Shown here: piece after piece, positions 7,981 through 17,027 of the stretch
Position numbering within the stretch: position 1 is the first letter of the stretch
Layout: every line of letters starts with the position of its first letter
Assembly (NCBI GenBank): GCA_001000865.1
Contig: LCIE01000001.1
Coordinates: forward strand, 1-44,782
Length of the DNA: 44,782 nucleotides
Direction: 5' to 3'
Source: Candidatus Collierbacteria bacterium GW2011_GWC2_44_18
Lineage (GTDB): Bacteria > Patescibacteriota > Microgenomatia > UBA1400 > MFAQ01
The notes under the pieces: generated by a model
What the model was told of the DNA's origin: nothing
What the model saw: the letters and a program-made list of their open reading frames with translations, nothing else
Databases searched by the model: none
Made by a program: the position numbers and the translations under genes

Positions 7981-8013
7981 CAAAATATCAGATTGGCTCA
8001 TCGAAGCCAATCT
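7981..8013 (-). terminator. hairpin terminator after the CPBP-like gene
   Basis: A perfect 9-bp stem AGATTGGCT/AGCCAATCT with a 6-nt loop (7990-8013), followed on the minus strand by GATATTTTG. It sits between the end of the 8046-8627 gene and the nrd promoter, so it separates the two units. The T-tract is short, so efficiency is uncertain. Confidence 0.5.
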
Positions 8014-8045
8014 CCGCAAAAACTTCTTCAATTATCGCTTTCTTG

Positions 8046-8627
8046 CTATCCCAACACCGCTAAATTCATTCCCACTCTTGCTAGGATCGATCCAGTTACA
8101 TTTCCTGTTTCTAACCTGATCCATGCGTTTATCACCCCACTGGCTCCTGAAAATAAAAACACTCCCAGTAATTCGACAACTCCCAATTTATATACAAACA
8201 ACAATATCGGAATCCTTATCATCACTACCATCAATCCCACAATCAACAGATTTACCCATTTCCCTCTTTGAATCTTCTCTAAGTATCCAGTCACGAAACC
8301 ACTAAATGTCAGTTCCTCGGTTATAGCTGTTGCCAGTGCTACACCCATCAAGTTTGCATGCCAAGTCATTCCCGACAAATTAAACCGCTTGATCAGCACA
8401 AAATAAACAATCCCAAAAACTACCCCCACTAGAGCTGATGCCAGCCAATGCTTGTCAAAAAGGGTTACCTTAGATCCTTTCATCGATAATTGCCACCAAA
8501 AAAGAGGCACCAACCAAATCATAGGTTTAAACCAAAGCTCTTCAATTACACCAGGCAGCCGAATAAAATAACGGAAACTTCCCCATAAGAATAATAAATA
8601 TAAATAGTAGTACCACAGACGCTTCAC
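8046..8627 (-). CDS. CPBP-like (Abi) integral membrane protein
   Basis: A 193-residue protein with about five or six membrane segments. The segment at about 96-112 carries AITEELTFSGF, matching motif 1 of CPBP intramembrane proteases (EExxxR), but the Arg is Ser. The C-terminal ARVGMNL resembles the HxxxN motif with the His replaced. If the assignment is right, two of the expected catalytic or metal residues are absent, so it may be a non-proteolytic member. It is divergent from the PBP gene at 8706. Confidence 0.6.
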   Translation of the reverse strand: MKRLWYYYLYLLFLWGSFRYFIRLPGVIEELWFKPMIWLVPLFWWQLSMKGSKVTLFDKHWLASALVGVVFGIVYFVLIKRFNLSGMTWHANLMGVALATAITEELTFSGFVTGYLEKIQRGKWVNLLIVGLMVVMIRIPILLFVYKLGVVELLGVFLFSGASGVINAWIRLETGNVTGSILARVGMNLAVLG

Positions 8628-8670
8628 AACTAAATAGTACCATACGGGCTTGCCTCGTCAATTGGGCGGG

Positions 8671-8690
8671 CCTGCCTGCCGGCAGGCAGG
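8671..8690. repeat. 20-bp GC-rich palindrome (dispersed repeat family)
   Basis: A perfect palindrome built from CCTGCCTGCC and its reverse complement, ending flush against the TATAAT box at 8691. A related GC-rich core occurs at 25716-25733. The sequence class (reading PAGRQ in one frame) recurs in CPR genomes; whether it is a REP-like element or a protein-binding site is open. Confidence 0.75.
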
Positions 8691-8696
8691 TATAAT
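8691..8696 (+). promoter_or_regulatory. -10 box of the first PBP gene
   Basis: A perfect TATAAT whose spacer region is wholly occupied by the GC-rich palindrome; no recognisable -35. The ATG at 8706 lies 9 nt downstream, so the mRNA would have a leader of only 2-3 nt and no Shine-Dalgarno. Confidence 0.5.
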
Positions 8697-8705
8697 GTAA
8701 CCATC

Positions 8706-11075
8706 ATGTCGGTTAGTCGAAAAAAAATTCTCCGATCCATCAAAAAAAGATACCTTAATATTATTGGATACCGTCGTTTCACTTTAACCCAAGTTTTCTT
8801 AATTATTGGAGGGTTGTTTATAATCTCTCTTTTCTTCCTTCTAAAAGATGTCCCCAGCCCGGCAAAGCTAGTAAAAACCCCTGCTCCTGCAAGTACCAAA
8901 ATTCTAGATCGAAATGGAAAGCTTCTCTATGAAGTCTACTCAGAATATCGAAGAACCCCTATCGCCTCCAAAGATATCCCCAACTATATCAAACAAGCCA
9001 CTGTTGCTATTGAAGACAAAAACTTCTATTTTCATCACGGTATTGATCTCACTGGCATTATCAGAGCCGCCTTCAACACTCTCACTAAAGGCAAACGTCT
9101 CGCGGGTGGCTCAACTATCACCCAGCAACTCGTAAAAAACTCTCTCCTTTCCGATTCTCAACGCACAATCACCCGCAAGCTCAAAGAGGGCATCTTGGCT
9201 ATCGCTACCGAGTTCACTTACTCCAAAGATCAAATCCTCGAACTTTATCTAAACTATACCCCCTATGGTGGTACTGCCTACGGCATTGAATCTGCATCAA
9301 AAACGTACTTCGACAAGAACGCCAGAGATCTAGATCTGGCACAATCCGCCCTTCTCGCCGGATTACCACAATCACCAACCCGCTACTCTCCTTTTGGAGC
9401 CAATCCTGAGCTCGCTCTTAACCGTCAAGCCGAAGTTTTGCGTCGTATGCAAGAAGACGGCTATATCACCAAAGAACAGTTTGATGCGGCTAAAAACGAA
9501 AAACTAATTTTCGCCAAGAAAAACATTTCCATCAATGCTCCCCACTTTGCGCTCATGGTTCGCGATGACCTGGTTCAAAAATATGGCGAAGATAAGGTCA
9601 ATTTAGGAGGTCTAATTGTCACCACCACTCTCGATCTCGATCTTCAAAACTATGTTCAAGCCTCCTTGTCTGCCGAAATGAAAAAAATTGCCAAATTAAA
9701 AATCAGTAACGGTGCAACTATCGTCACTCACCCAAATACGGGAGAGATCGTCACTCTTGTTGGTTCAAAAGATTATTACGACGACACCATTGATGGTCAA
9801 GTGAATGTTGTTACTTCTTCGCGTCAACCCGGCTCCTCAATCAAACCCATCAACTACGCCACTGGCTTACTAAAAGGCTGGCCGACAAGTACAACATTTT
9901 TAGATGTTCCCACCTGTTTCAACGTCTCCGGTCAAAAGCAATACTGCCCAAAAAATTATGATGGAACCTTTAGAGGCCCTGTTTCAATTAGGCAATCACT
10001 CGCTAATTCTTTAAATATTCCAGCCGTCAAAATGCTAGCCCTGAACGGACTAGATTCTTTTATTGCCACTGCCTCTGCTATGGGCATTTCCTCCTGGACG
10101 GATCCAAGCCGTTACGGGTTATCTCTCACGCTCGGCGGAGGAGAAGTAACTATGTATGACATGGCTAAAGCTTTTGGAACATTTGCCAATCGAGGGGTGA
10201 CCGTCCCCTTGGTATCCGTCCTTAAAGTAGAGACCTACGATGGCCAAACACTGGAAGAATTTCAGCCGGAAAAAATGGCCAATCTAGTTTCCGTCATGCC
10301 ATTAAAGTGGACGGATTTTTGGACATCTCAAAATCAAAATGCAAACCATTCATCTGTAGATCCCAAGGTTACTCTACCTCTGGAAGTAACTTTCATCATC
10401 TCAGATATCTTGGCCGATAACGGCGCCCGCTCTGCAGCGTTTGGTGCCAATAGCAAATTGGTTGTTCCTGGGCACACTGTCTCGGTCAAAACCGGCACCA
10501 CAAATGATCTCAAAGACAACTGGACAATAGGGTACACTCCTGATTTTTTGGCCGCGACCTGGGTCGGAAATAACGACAATACTTCGATGAGTTATGTAGC
10601 TTCAGGTGTCACCGGAGCTTCCCCTATATGGAATACCATCATGAAAAAAGTTTTGTTAGATGTCAAAGACAAACCTTTGTCCAAGCCAGAGGGTATCACC
10701 AATTATCAAGTTTGTAACCTCACGGGTTTTCTGGCACAACAAGAAAATCAATGTGAGTCACATTCTGAATATTTTATTAATGGTATCTTACCGCTGAGCC
10801 AAAATAGTTATCCAACTCGAAAACAGGTCTGGGTTCGACGGTCGGATAAATACCCCATCTTTCCGGGAGACGAAACGATTGATCGCGACTTGGAGGAGCA
10901 TACCGTAGTGTCGGATCCTTTTACTCCAGATTTCTGTTTAGATTGTGCCTATCCAATTGATGACAAAGCGCACATTCAATGGCCTCTCACCACAATTGAT
11001 TATTCAAAATTCCAGTACCGGACCATTACTCCGTACAATTACATGCCGGCACCTTCACCGACCAATGCTCCGTAA
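8706..11075 (+). CDS. class A penicillin-binding protein (glycosyltransferase/transpeptidase)
   Basis: A 789-residue bifunctional peptidoglycan synthase. A membrane anchor lies at about 32-48. The GT51 domain (about 65-260) has EDKNFYFHHGID, GGSTITQQLVKN and RKLKEG. The transpeptidase domain has the SxxK serine near residue 376 (PGSSIKP), SLN near 435-440 and KTGT near 595. A Cys-containing tail extends beyond the transpeptidase domain to residue 789. The adjacent downstream gene starts within its last codons. A paralogue follows at 12356. Beta-lactams would be expected to target it. Confidence 0.95.
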   Translation: MSVSRKKILRSIKKRYLNIIGYRRFTLTQVFLIIGGLFIISLFFLLKDVPSPAKLVKTPAPASTKILDRNGKLLYEVYSEYRRTPIASKDIPNYIKQATVAIEDKNFYFHHGIDLTGIIRAAFNTLTKGKRLAGGSTITQQLVKNSLLSDSQRTITRKLKEGILAIATEFTYSKDQILELYLNYTPYGGTAYGIESASKTYFDKNARDLDLAQSALLAGLPQSPTRYSPFGANPELALNRQAEVLRRMQEDGYITKEQFDAAKNEKLIFAKKNISINAPHFALMVRDDLVQKYGEDKVNLGGLIVTTTLDLDLQNYVQASLSAEMKKIAKLKISNGATIVTHPNTGEIVTLVGSKDYYDDTIDGQVNVVTSSRQPGSSIKPINYATGLLKGWPTSTTFLDVPTCFNVSGQKQYCPKNYDGTFRGPVSIRQSLANSLNIPAVKMLALNGLDSFIATASAMGISSWTDPSRYGLSLTLGGGEVTMYDMAKAFGTFANRGVTVPLVSVLKVETYDGQTLEEFQPEKMANLVSVMPLKWTDFWTSQNQNANHSSVDPKVTLPLEVTFIISDILADNGARSAAFGANSKLVVPGHTVSVKTGTTNDLKDNWTIGYTPDFLAATWVGNNDNTSMSYVASGVTGASPIWNTIMKKVLLDVKDKPLSKPEGITNYQVCNLTGFLAQQENQCESHSEYFINGILPLSQNSYPTRKQVWVRRSDKYPIFPGDETIDRDLEEHTVVSDPFTPDFCLDCAYPIDDKAHIQWPLTTIDYSKFQYRTITPYNYMPAPSPTNAP

Positions 11076-12282
11076 AATAAGGAAATTCTTTTTACTTCTT
11101 GGACTCATTTTTAGTAGCATTACTGCTTTCGCTGTTTGGCAAAATGCACTCCCTCTTGTTAGCCCGGTAGCCTTGATTGAAGTAATGACCGGCAACGCTC
11201 CTTCCGCAAAATCCAATAAAGTAGTTTATGGTTTTTTCCCTTACTGGAACCTTAAAGTGGTTGATAATTTAAATATCGGTTTCCTTACCCATTTTGCCTA
11301 TTTTGCCGTTGATCTCAACCCTGACGGCTCCATTAACAAAATGAATTCCAAAAAGGAACAAGAGCCTGGCTGGAACAAGCTGCACTCCAATTCTTTTAAT
11401 AAACTTCTTTATCAAACCAAACTGCTAGGCCAAAAAAGTGTTCTCACGGTGACCGCCATGAAGCCAGAATTAATAGATTCGCTTGTTACCGATCAGAGCG
11501 CATTTTCAACTGCCATCAAATCTATCGTAGAAATATATCGGGACAAGAAGTTCGACGATATCAATGTGGATTTTGAATATGTCGGAACACCTGACCATAC
11601 CACCAGAGACAGCTTCACTTCGTTTGTCATAAATCTCAAAAATTCCTGCATCATCATCAATCAAAAATGTCAGATTGATGTCGACATTTTTGCCGACTCA
11701 GCCGAAAAATATCGTCTCTGGGATCTATCGTCTCTCAATCCGCACGTCAATCATTTCATAGTTATGGCATACGATTACTTTCGCAAAAGTTCAACTCAAG
11801 CAGGGCCCGTTGCCCCAATTACAGGAAAATGTAATCCAGCAACGCCATCTGGATCTCCATGTCTGGAACAAGATATTATCACTCATATTTCACAAATCAC
11901 CAAAGTGTTGCCACCTGAAAAGATTCTTCTCGGTATTCCTTTTTATGGCTATGAATGGCAAACTGCCGGCACAGAATATCTCGCAAACACTTATCCAAAA
12001 ACCGGTGCCCTAGCTAGCTACCAAAGAATACAATCCCTCTTTTTTGATCCAGAAATTTCTTCCCTGTCGGCTCAATGGTCAAGCGTTTCTCTTAGTCCCT
12101 ATATTACTTATACCAAAAATGACAAAGTCTACCAAATTCAATTTGAAAATCCTCAGTCCCTTGAACAAAAAATCAAGTTCGTCAAATCAGCTAATCTAGG
12201 CGGTATTGCCATTTGGGCTCTTGGCTATGAAACACCTTACAACGACCTTTGGCTTCCCATAAAGGCTCTCTCTACCCCCTAG
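11065..12282 (+). CDS. secreted glycoside hydrolase family 18 (YaaH-like) protein
   Basis: A 405-residue protein. A signal or anchor segment (about 8-24) precedes a TIM-barrel with VVYGFFPYWN and FDDINVDFEY, the GH18 DxxDxE catalytic motif with the Glu acid, and near the C-terminus GGIAIWALGYE. Members of this branch hydrolyse N-acetylglucosamine polymers such as peptidoglycan or chitin. Lying between two PBP genes, peptidoglycan remodelling is the likely role. The ATG at 11065 overlaps the PBP stop by 11 nt; a longer frame from 10945 would run far into the PBP gene and lacks a signal peptide at its start. Confidence 0.85.
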   Translation: MLRKIRKFFLLLGLIFSSITAFAVWQNALPLVSPVALIEVMTGNAPSAKSNKVVYGFFPYWNLKVVDNLNIGFLTHFAYFAVDLNPDGSINKMNSKKEQEPGWNKLHSNSFNKLLYQTKLLGQKSVLTVTAMKPELIDSLVTDQSAFSTAIKSIVEIYRDKKFDDINVDFEYVGTPDHTTRDSFTSFVINLKNSCIIINQKCQIDVDIFADSAEKYRLWDLSSLNPHVNHFIVMAYDYFRKSSTQAGPVAPITGKCNPATPSGSPCLEQDIITHISQITKVLPPEKILLGIPFYGYEWQTAGTEYLANTYPKTGALASYQRIQSLFFDPEISSLSAQWSSVSLSPYITYTKNDKVYQIQFENPQSLEQKIKFVKSANLGGIAIWALGYETPYNDLWLPIKALSTP

Positions 12283-12355
12283 TCTTTTTCATTTACCGGA
12301 TCTACAATTGAGTTAACTCCGCTTGCACTCTTTTCCACAAAATTATCCTCGATTC

Positions 12356-14659
12356 ATGATAAAAAAGAAAGAAGCTAAACCAAATAACTTTCTCACGATT
12401 CTGGGTCATCCTGTCTTCAATTTCCTAATATTCCTCATCTCTCTCATTGGTTTCGTTCTGAAATTTTTAGAGAAGTTATCTCATCCAAAATTTCCTCGAC
12501 TTCGGTTTCCAAGCACCTGCTTTCATCTACCAAGAATCATTTTTAATTTCCCAAAAACAGAAATTCGTTTTCATCTACCCACACAGTGGCAAATTCCCCC
12601 GACGCGATATCTTCTTTTTTTGTTTTCCTCAATTGGACTAGCCTTTTTCTTGTACACAGAAATATTCAAAGGATTACCCGATCCTCATCAGCTTTCACAG
12701 TTTCCTTCAAAACTAACCACTCAAATTATGGACCGAAATGGAGTCGTTCTATATAAAATCTACAAAGATGAAAATCGAACCCTAGTCTCTTTAAGTTCCC
12801 TTCCACCACATATCAAAAATGCTTTTCTTTCCGCAGAAGACAAAGATTTCTATACTCATAATGGTTATTCACTTCCCGGTCTTTTAAGAGCCATATACAA
12901 AAATACTTTCGATGATCGCATGGAGGGAGGATCAACCATAACACAACAGTTGATAAAAAACACCATTCTTTCCTCAGAAAAAACTATCACCAGAAAGATA
13001 AAGGAGATCATTCTAGCCGTAAAAACTGAGCACATATTCCCCAAAGATAAGATTTTCGAAATGTATTTAAATCAGGTAGGTTTCGGTGGTCCCGCATACG
13101 GGATTCAAGAAGCGGCACGACAATACTTTGATATTGACGCGAAAGACTTGGATTTAGCACAGGCAGCTTATCTTGCCGGTCTTACCAGAGCACCCAGCAA
13201 ATATTCCCCATTTGGAGATCAGCCGGAAATGGCGATTGAAAGACAACAGTTGGTTTTAGGGCAGATGTTTAAAAATGGTCAAATATCCCAGACTGATTTC
13301 GATAAAGCCAAAAAACATAAATTGGACTTTCGTTCTGCCAAAATTGAAATTAAGGCACCCCACTTTGTAATGTTGGTGAAAAGTCTCCTTATCGATCAAT
13401 TAGGAGAAAATATGGTAACTCAAGGAGGATTAAAGGTTTACACCACTCTTGACTCAACCATTCAAGATCAAGCCCAAAAAATAGTAACGGAAGAAGTTGG
13501 GAAATTAAAAACACTGCATGTTGGCAACGGCTCAGCCCTAGTCACCAATCCAAAGAATGGTGATGTGTTGGCTATGGTCGGCTCAACGGATTATTTTAAC
13601 CTAAAACAAAATGGCCAAGTCAACCTTACGACATCTCTTAGACAACCAGGAAGCTCTATTAAACCGCTCAATTACGCCTTGTCTTTTGAAAACGGCAATG
13701 GACCAGCAACCACGATCGAAGATCGACCGATTACCTTTCATCTATCAGGTCAAGAGTCTTGGACACCCAAAAACTATGACGGAAAATTTCACGGCACTAT
13801 CACATTGAGACAAGCCTTAGCCAGTTCGTATAATATCCCCTCAGTTTTACTTTTAGCCAAAAATGGCACAGCCAACTTTGCAGCTTTTGCCCAAAAGCTT
13901 GGCATCACTAGCTGGACAGATTCTTCCCGTTTTGGACTTTCCATGGCACTTGGTAGTCTGGAAGTTAAAATGGTCGATTTGGCCACGGCCTACTCTGCTT
14001 TTGCCAATCAAGGTATCAGCACCCCCCTTAACACTATCCTAAAGATTGAAAAGTCAGACGGTAAAAGCCTCGGTCTTTCCGGTTGCCCATCCTATATCAA
14101 AAGTGTTTCCGAAAGTCCCACGGCCAACGCGAAAGACGGCAGTTGTAATCCAAAGAAATCCATCTCCGTCGCTACTGCTTATCTTATATCCGACGTCCTT
14201 AGTGATAACTCAGCTAGAAGTCCTGCGTTCGGTACCAATTCCATTTTAAATATAAAAAATGCCAAAGTGGCTGTTAAAACCGGCACCAGTAATGATTTGA
14301 AAGATAACTGGACCATTGGTTACACCCCTAACTTTCTTGTCGCCACATGGGTTGGTAACAATGACAATTCTCCTATGTCCCAAGTTGCCTCCGGAGTCAC
14401 GGGGGCGTCACCCATTTGGGCCAAGATTTTCAATCATCTCCTCAAAATCAATCACGAAACAACAACTTTTTCACCACCCGAAGACCTTATCAAGATACCT
14501 ATCTGCACTCTTACCGGAACCCTTACTTGCACCGGCTGCCCTACACGAATTGACTATTTTATTAAAGGAACCGAACCAAAAACCGCCTGTGATCCGGCCG
14601 ATATCGAGCGACGTCTCCACCCCACCCAATCCATTTCACCCTCCCCAGGGATTCTATAA
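12356..14659 (+). CDS. second class A penicillin-binding protein
   Basis: A 767-residue paralogue of the PBP at 8706. It has an unusually long Phe/Pro-rich N-terminus with two hydrophobic stretches (about 15-35 and 90-105) before the GT51 domain (SAEDKDFYTHNGY, GGSTITQQLIKN). The SxxK serine is near residue 433 and KTGT near 641. The TP domain lacks the long loop seen in the first PBP around SGQKQYC. The tail has two or three Cys (TCTGCPT). The ATG at 12356 (MIKKKE) is preferred to an upstream TTG at 12323. No Shine-Dalgarno is seen. Confidence 0.93.
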   Translation: MIKKKEAKPNNFLTILGHPVFNFLIFLISLIGFVLKFLEKLSHPKFPRLRFPSTCFHLPRIIFNFPKTEIRFHLPTQWQIPPTRYLLFLFSSIGLAFFLYTEIFKGLPDPHQLSQFPSKLTTQIMDRNGVVLYKIYKDENRTLVSLSSLPPHIKNAFLSAEDKDFYTHNGYSLPGLLRAIYKNTFDDRMEGGSTITQQLIKNTILSSEKTITRKIKEIILAVKTEHIFPKDKIFEMYLNQVGFGGPAYGIQEAARQYFDIDAKDLDLAQAAYLAGLTRAPSKYSPFGDQPEMAIERQQLVLGQMFKNGQISQTDFDKAKKHKLDFRSAKIEIKAPHFVMLVKSLLIDQLGENMVTQGGLKVYTTLDSTIQDQAQKIVTEEVGKLKTLHVGNGSALVTNPKNGDVLAMVGSTDYFNLKQNGQVNLTTSLRQPGSSIKPLNYALSFENGNGPATTIEDRPITFHLSGQESWTPKNYDGKFHGTITLRQALASSYNIPSVLLLAKNGTANFAAFAQKLGITSWTDSSRFGLSMALGSLEVKMVDLATAYSAFANQGISTPLNTILKIEKSDGKSLGLSGCPSYIKSVSESPTANAKDGSCNPKKSISVATAYLISDVLSDNSARSPAFGTNSILNIKNAKVAVKTGTSNDLKDNWTIGYTPNFLVATWVGNNDNSPMSQVASGVTGASPIWAKIFNHLLKINHETTTFSPPEDLIKIPICTLTGTLTCTGCPTRIDYFIKGTEPKTACDPADIERRLHPTQSISPSPGIL

Positions 14660-14671
14660 CAATCCAACTAT

Positions 14672-14965
14672 CTAAAGCTTGTACTCAATGTAATTTTTCC
14701 ATTCTGATTTAGGTATTACCACCTTTGGCTCACCTACCCTAAGTGCCGGCAGGTCAAATTTATAGTTTTTGATTTTGGGCCACAGCCAGAAAACCAAAGT
14801 CATACCCATAACAAACAACAATGTCCACATCACCACTTTTCTGTCGGTCGATCTTTCTTCCTTTGTTTTTCTGTGCTTCGTTCGTTTTCCTGGATGGTCA
14901 CCCATATTGTCATCTTCATCGGAGGGAACCTCTAAGAGTCTTTCTTCGTCATTCATATCAATCAA
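14672..14965 (-). CDS. small single-span membrane protein
   Basis: A 97-residue protein: acidic then highly basic N-terminus (residues 1-42), one membrane span at about 44-62 (VVMWTLLFVMGMTLVFWLW), and a short external tail. No family recognised. It overlaps the upstream dehydrogenase gene by 8 nt, so it is probably the last gene of that operon. Confidence 0.65.
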   Translation of the reverse strand: MIDMNDEERLLEVPSDEDDNMGDHPGKRTKHRKTKEERSTDRKVVMWTLLFVMGMTLVFWLWPKIKNYKFDLPALRVGEPKVVIPKSEWKNYIEYKL

Positions 14966-15962
14966 TTTTTTGCTGCCAAACGTCCGGGTTTACAAGACAC
15001 GATGGTTGTTTATTTTCAATTGCATCATCAATATTATCCACCACAATCCTAGCCATTGCCATACGAGCCTCTATCGTCGCCGACGCCGTATGAGGTGTCA
15101 AAATTGTATTTGACAATGACCGAAGTTCCACCGGAATACACATCTCATCTTCAAAAACATCCAGCCCGGCTCCAGCAATCCATTTTTCTTTGAGAGCCAT
15201 AATTAGACAACTCTGATCCACAATCGGACCTCTGGCTGTATTGATTAGCAGAGCTGTCGGTTTCATCAGCTTTAGCTCTTTTTCTCCAATCATATGTCTT
15301 GTTTCGTTAGTTAAGGGCACCGACAAGCTGACCACGTCAGATTTTTCCAAAAGCTGGTCAAACGTGTGATAGGTCACATCATATTCCTCCTCAAACTCTT
15401 CGTCTCTGTGACGGTTAAAATAAATCACCTTCATCCCTAGCGCACTTGCCATTCTGGCTGTCCAACGTCCGATTCTACCGAGCCCCACAATTCCCATTAT
15501 TTTATCTTTAATCCCCGTTCCCAAAAGTAAATCAGGTTCCCAACCCTTATATTTCCCAGATCTAATGAGTCTGTCTCCTTCTACAATTCTTCTAAATAGC
15601 GACAGTGTCAGGGTGAGCACTTCCTCTGCCACCGACTCCGTCAGAACTCCGGGTGTATTTGTTACGCAAACCCCTCTTTTGGTTGCCGCCGGCACGTCAA
15701 TGTTATCAAAACCTACTGCATAATTGCTTATCACCTTCAGCTGTGTGCCTGCCGACCCCATCACCTCTTCGTCTATCTTTTCGGTTAATAGGGAAATTAT
15801 CCCCGTACTTCCCTTAACTCCTATTAATAATTCCTCTCGACTGATGTCTCTTCTTGGCCAAACAACCACTTCGTACTTCTCCTTTAACCTCTCAACAAAC
15901 TTCCCCAGAAAAACATGAGTCACGAATATTTTGGGCTTTTCCATACCTTCATTTAACCACAT
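14958..15962 (-). CDS. D-isomer-specific 2-hydroxyacid dehydrogenase
   Basis: About 334 residues. It has the NAD-binding GIVGLGRIGRWTA motif and the catalytic triad of the family: Arg in NTARGPIVDQ, Glu in GLDVFEDE and His in LTPHTAS. Closest by eye to glyoxylate/hydroxypyruvate reductases or phosphoglycerate dehydrogenases without the ACT domain; the substrate is not deducible. The ATG at 15962 overlaps the kinase stop as TAATG and has GGAGG 10 nt upstream; a GTG at 15971 and an ATG at 15944 are alternatives, the last giving the family-like start MEKPKIFVT. Confidence 0.88.
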   Translation of the reverse strand: MWLNEGMEKPKIFVTHVFLGKFVERLKEKYEVVVWPRRDISREELLIGVKGSTGIISLLTEKIDEEVMGSAGTQLKVISNYAVGFDNIDVPAATKRGVCVTNTPGVLTESVAEEVLTLTLSLFRRIVEGDRLIRSGKYKGWEPDLLLGTGIKDKIMGIVGLGRIGRWTARMASALGMKVIYFNRHRDEEFEEEYDVTYHTFDQLLEKSDVVSLSVPLTNETRHMIGEKELKLMKPTALLINTARGPIVDQSCLIMALKEKWIAGAGLDVFEDEMCIPVELRSLSNTILTPHTASATIEARMAMARIVVDNIDDAIENKQPSCLVNPDVWQQKID

Positions 15963-16945
15963 TAAACCCACTCCTCCACCATCCTTAACTTTTTACTCAT
16001 CCACTTTCCCATTTCATCCTTATATAGCAATCCGTCTTTCGCACCCAGCTTCATCACTTGACTGCCGCCACTTGCCAGCCCCATTTTTAGAAACTCTTCC
16101 GGTTTTCTATTTTGAAGAATACCGGCTACTATTCCACACACAAAAGCATCACCGGCTCCCGTATCGTCTACTGAATCGACTACAAACGCGTCCACCTTCA
16201 ACCAAGTACGATTTGTTATTACGCTTGCCCCACGTTTACCATCGGTTACTGCAATTATTCTGCATCCAAGATCAGCCATCGCTCTCATTATTTCTTTTTC
16301 GTTTTCAAAATCAACACCGGTCATCACGCTAGCCTCCACCCGATTCAGATTAAAGAAATCAAGTTTAGGAATCATTTTTCTCAGCCGTTCTTTTTGATCC
16401 AACTCTTTTTTCCCAGGATTAAAGCCAATTTTTATTCCATTGTTGAAGGCAAATACAATTAAATCCTCAAGAAATTGCATTTCTCCCCCTAATGATGATA
16501 TTTGTATCCAATCTGCTTTTTTAAATTCCCCCCAGTTGATTTCCTTTGAGTCTATCATTCCGCTTTCCCCACGATAGGTGACTATTGATCTACCACCATC
16601 GGCAGACACCAACACTACAGATAGGCCTGTTTTCCCCTCGCCTTTTTGTACCATCGACAAATCAAGTCCCTCCTTCTTTAACTGGTTCATCATGACCTCT
16701 CCCAGATCATCTGTTCCGATTCTTGAGATCATTTTTACCGCTTCACCCATTCGATGAAGCCCCACAGCTACATTGGTACCTCCTCCACCACTGGCCACCA
16801 TACTTTCCTCAGCTTCCAATTTACCCCCTACTACTTCACACATCGCCAAACCTCCTGGTGCTTCATGTCCTTTAATAGTCATTAACGCTTTTGACCTCAA
16901 CAGGATATCTACCACTGCCGCCCCAACAACAATAACTTTCTGCAT
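15962..16945 (-). CDS. PfkB-family carbohydrate/nucleoside kinase
   Basis: A 327-residue ribokinase-fold protein. It begins with VIVVGAAVVDIL, has the Gly-rich ASGGGGTNVAVGLHRMG motif near residue 55, the RIGTDDLG segment, and the C-terminal anion-hole motif VDDTGAGDAF containing the catalytic Asp. It phosphorylates a sugar or nucleoside hydroxyl using ATP; the exact substrate is unknown. Coupled to the downstream dehydrogenase by a 1-nt overlap. A -10 box lies 5 nt before the ATG. Confidence 0.88.
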   Translation of the reverse strand: MQKVIVVGAAVVDILLRSKALMTIKGHEAPGGLAMCEVVGGKLEAEESMVASGGGGTNVAVGLHRMGEAVKMISRIGTDDLGEVMMNQLKKEGLDLSMVQKGEGKTGLSVVLVSADGGRSIVTYRGESGMIDSKEINWGEFKKADWIQISSLGGEMQFLEDLIVFAFNNGIKIGFNPGKKELDQKERLRKMIPKLDFFNLNRVEASVMTGVDFENEKEIMRAMADLGCRIIAVTDGKRGASVITNRTWLKVDAFVVDSVDDTGAGDAFVCGIVAGILQNRKPEEFLKMGLASGGSQVMKLGAKDGLLYKDEMGKWMSKKLRMVEEWV

Positions 16946-16950
16946 AACCC

Positions 16951-16956
16951 ATTCTA
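16951..16956 (-). promoter_or_regulatory. -10 box TAGAAT of the kinase-dehydrogenase operon
   Basis: On the minus strand TAGAAT is followed after 5 nt by the ATG at 16945, again predicting a leaderless mRNA. No strong -35 is seen; the repeat at 16973-17006 lies just upstream. Confidence 0.42.
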
Positions 16957-16972
16957 ACTCAATCGCACTTCG

Positions 16973-17006
16973 TCGTTGCGAGGAACGTATCCGTGACGCA
17001 GCAATC
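16973..17006. repeat. dispersed TTGCGAG...GCAATC repeat, copy 1
   Basis: It begins TCGTTGCGAGGAACG and ends GACGCAGCAATC, matching the ends of the copy at 22846-22884 (CATTGCGAG ... GAAGCAATC). The two ends are imperfectly complementary, as in the CATTGCGAG-type palindromes found in many bacteria. It lies between two divergent promoters. Confidence 0.6.
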
Positions 17007-17015
17007 TATATCACG

Positions 17016-17021
17016 TAAAAT
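17016..17021 (+). promoter_or_regulatory. -10 box TAAAAT
   Basis: TAAAAT placed 6 nt before the ATG at 17028, with no Shine-Dalgarno; leaderless initiation predicted. Confidence 0.4.
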
Positions 17022-17027
17022 ACAATT

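Noticed and set aside
7916-7981. N-terminal extension of NrdR
   Set aside because: It would cover the -35/-10 and palindrome; the zinc ribbon begins at MNCPYC.
8630-8899. 89-codon minus-strand frame reading LPAGRQA
   Set aside because: Produced by the GC-rich palindrome and the antisense of the PBP N-terminus.
10945-11064. Upstream extension of the GH18 gene
   Set aside because: Overlaps the PBP reading frame and would bury the signal peptide.
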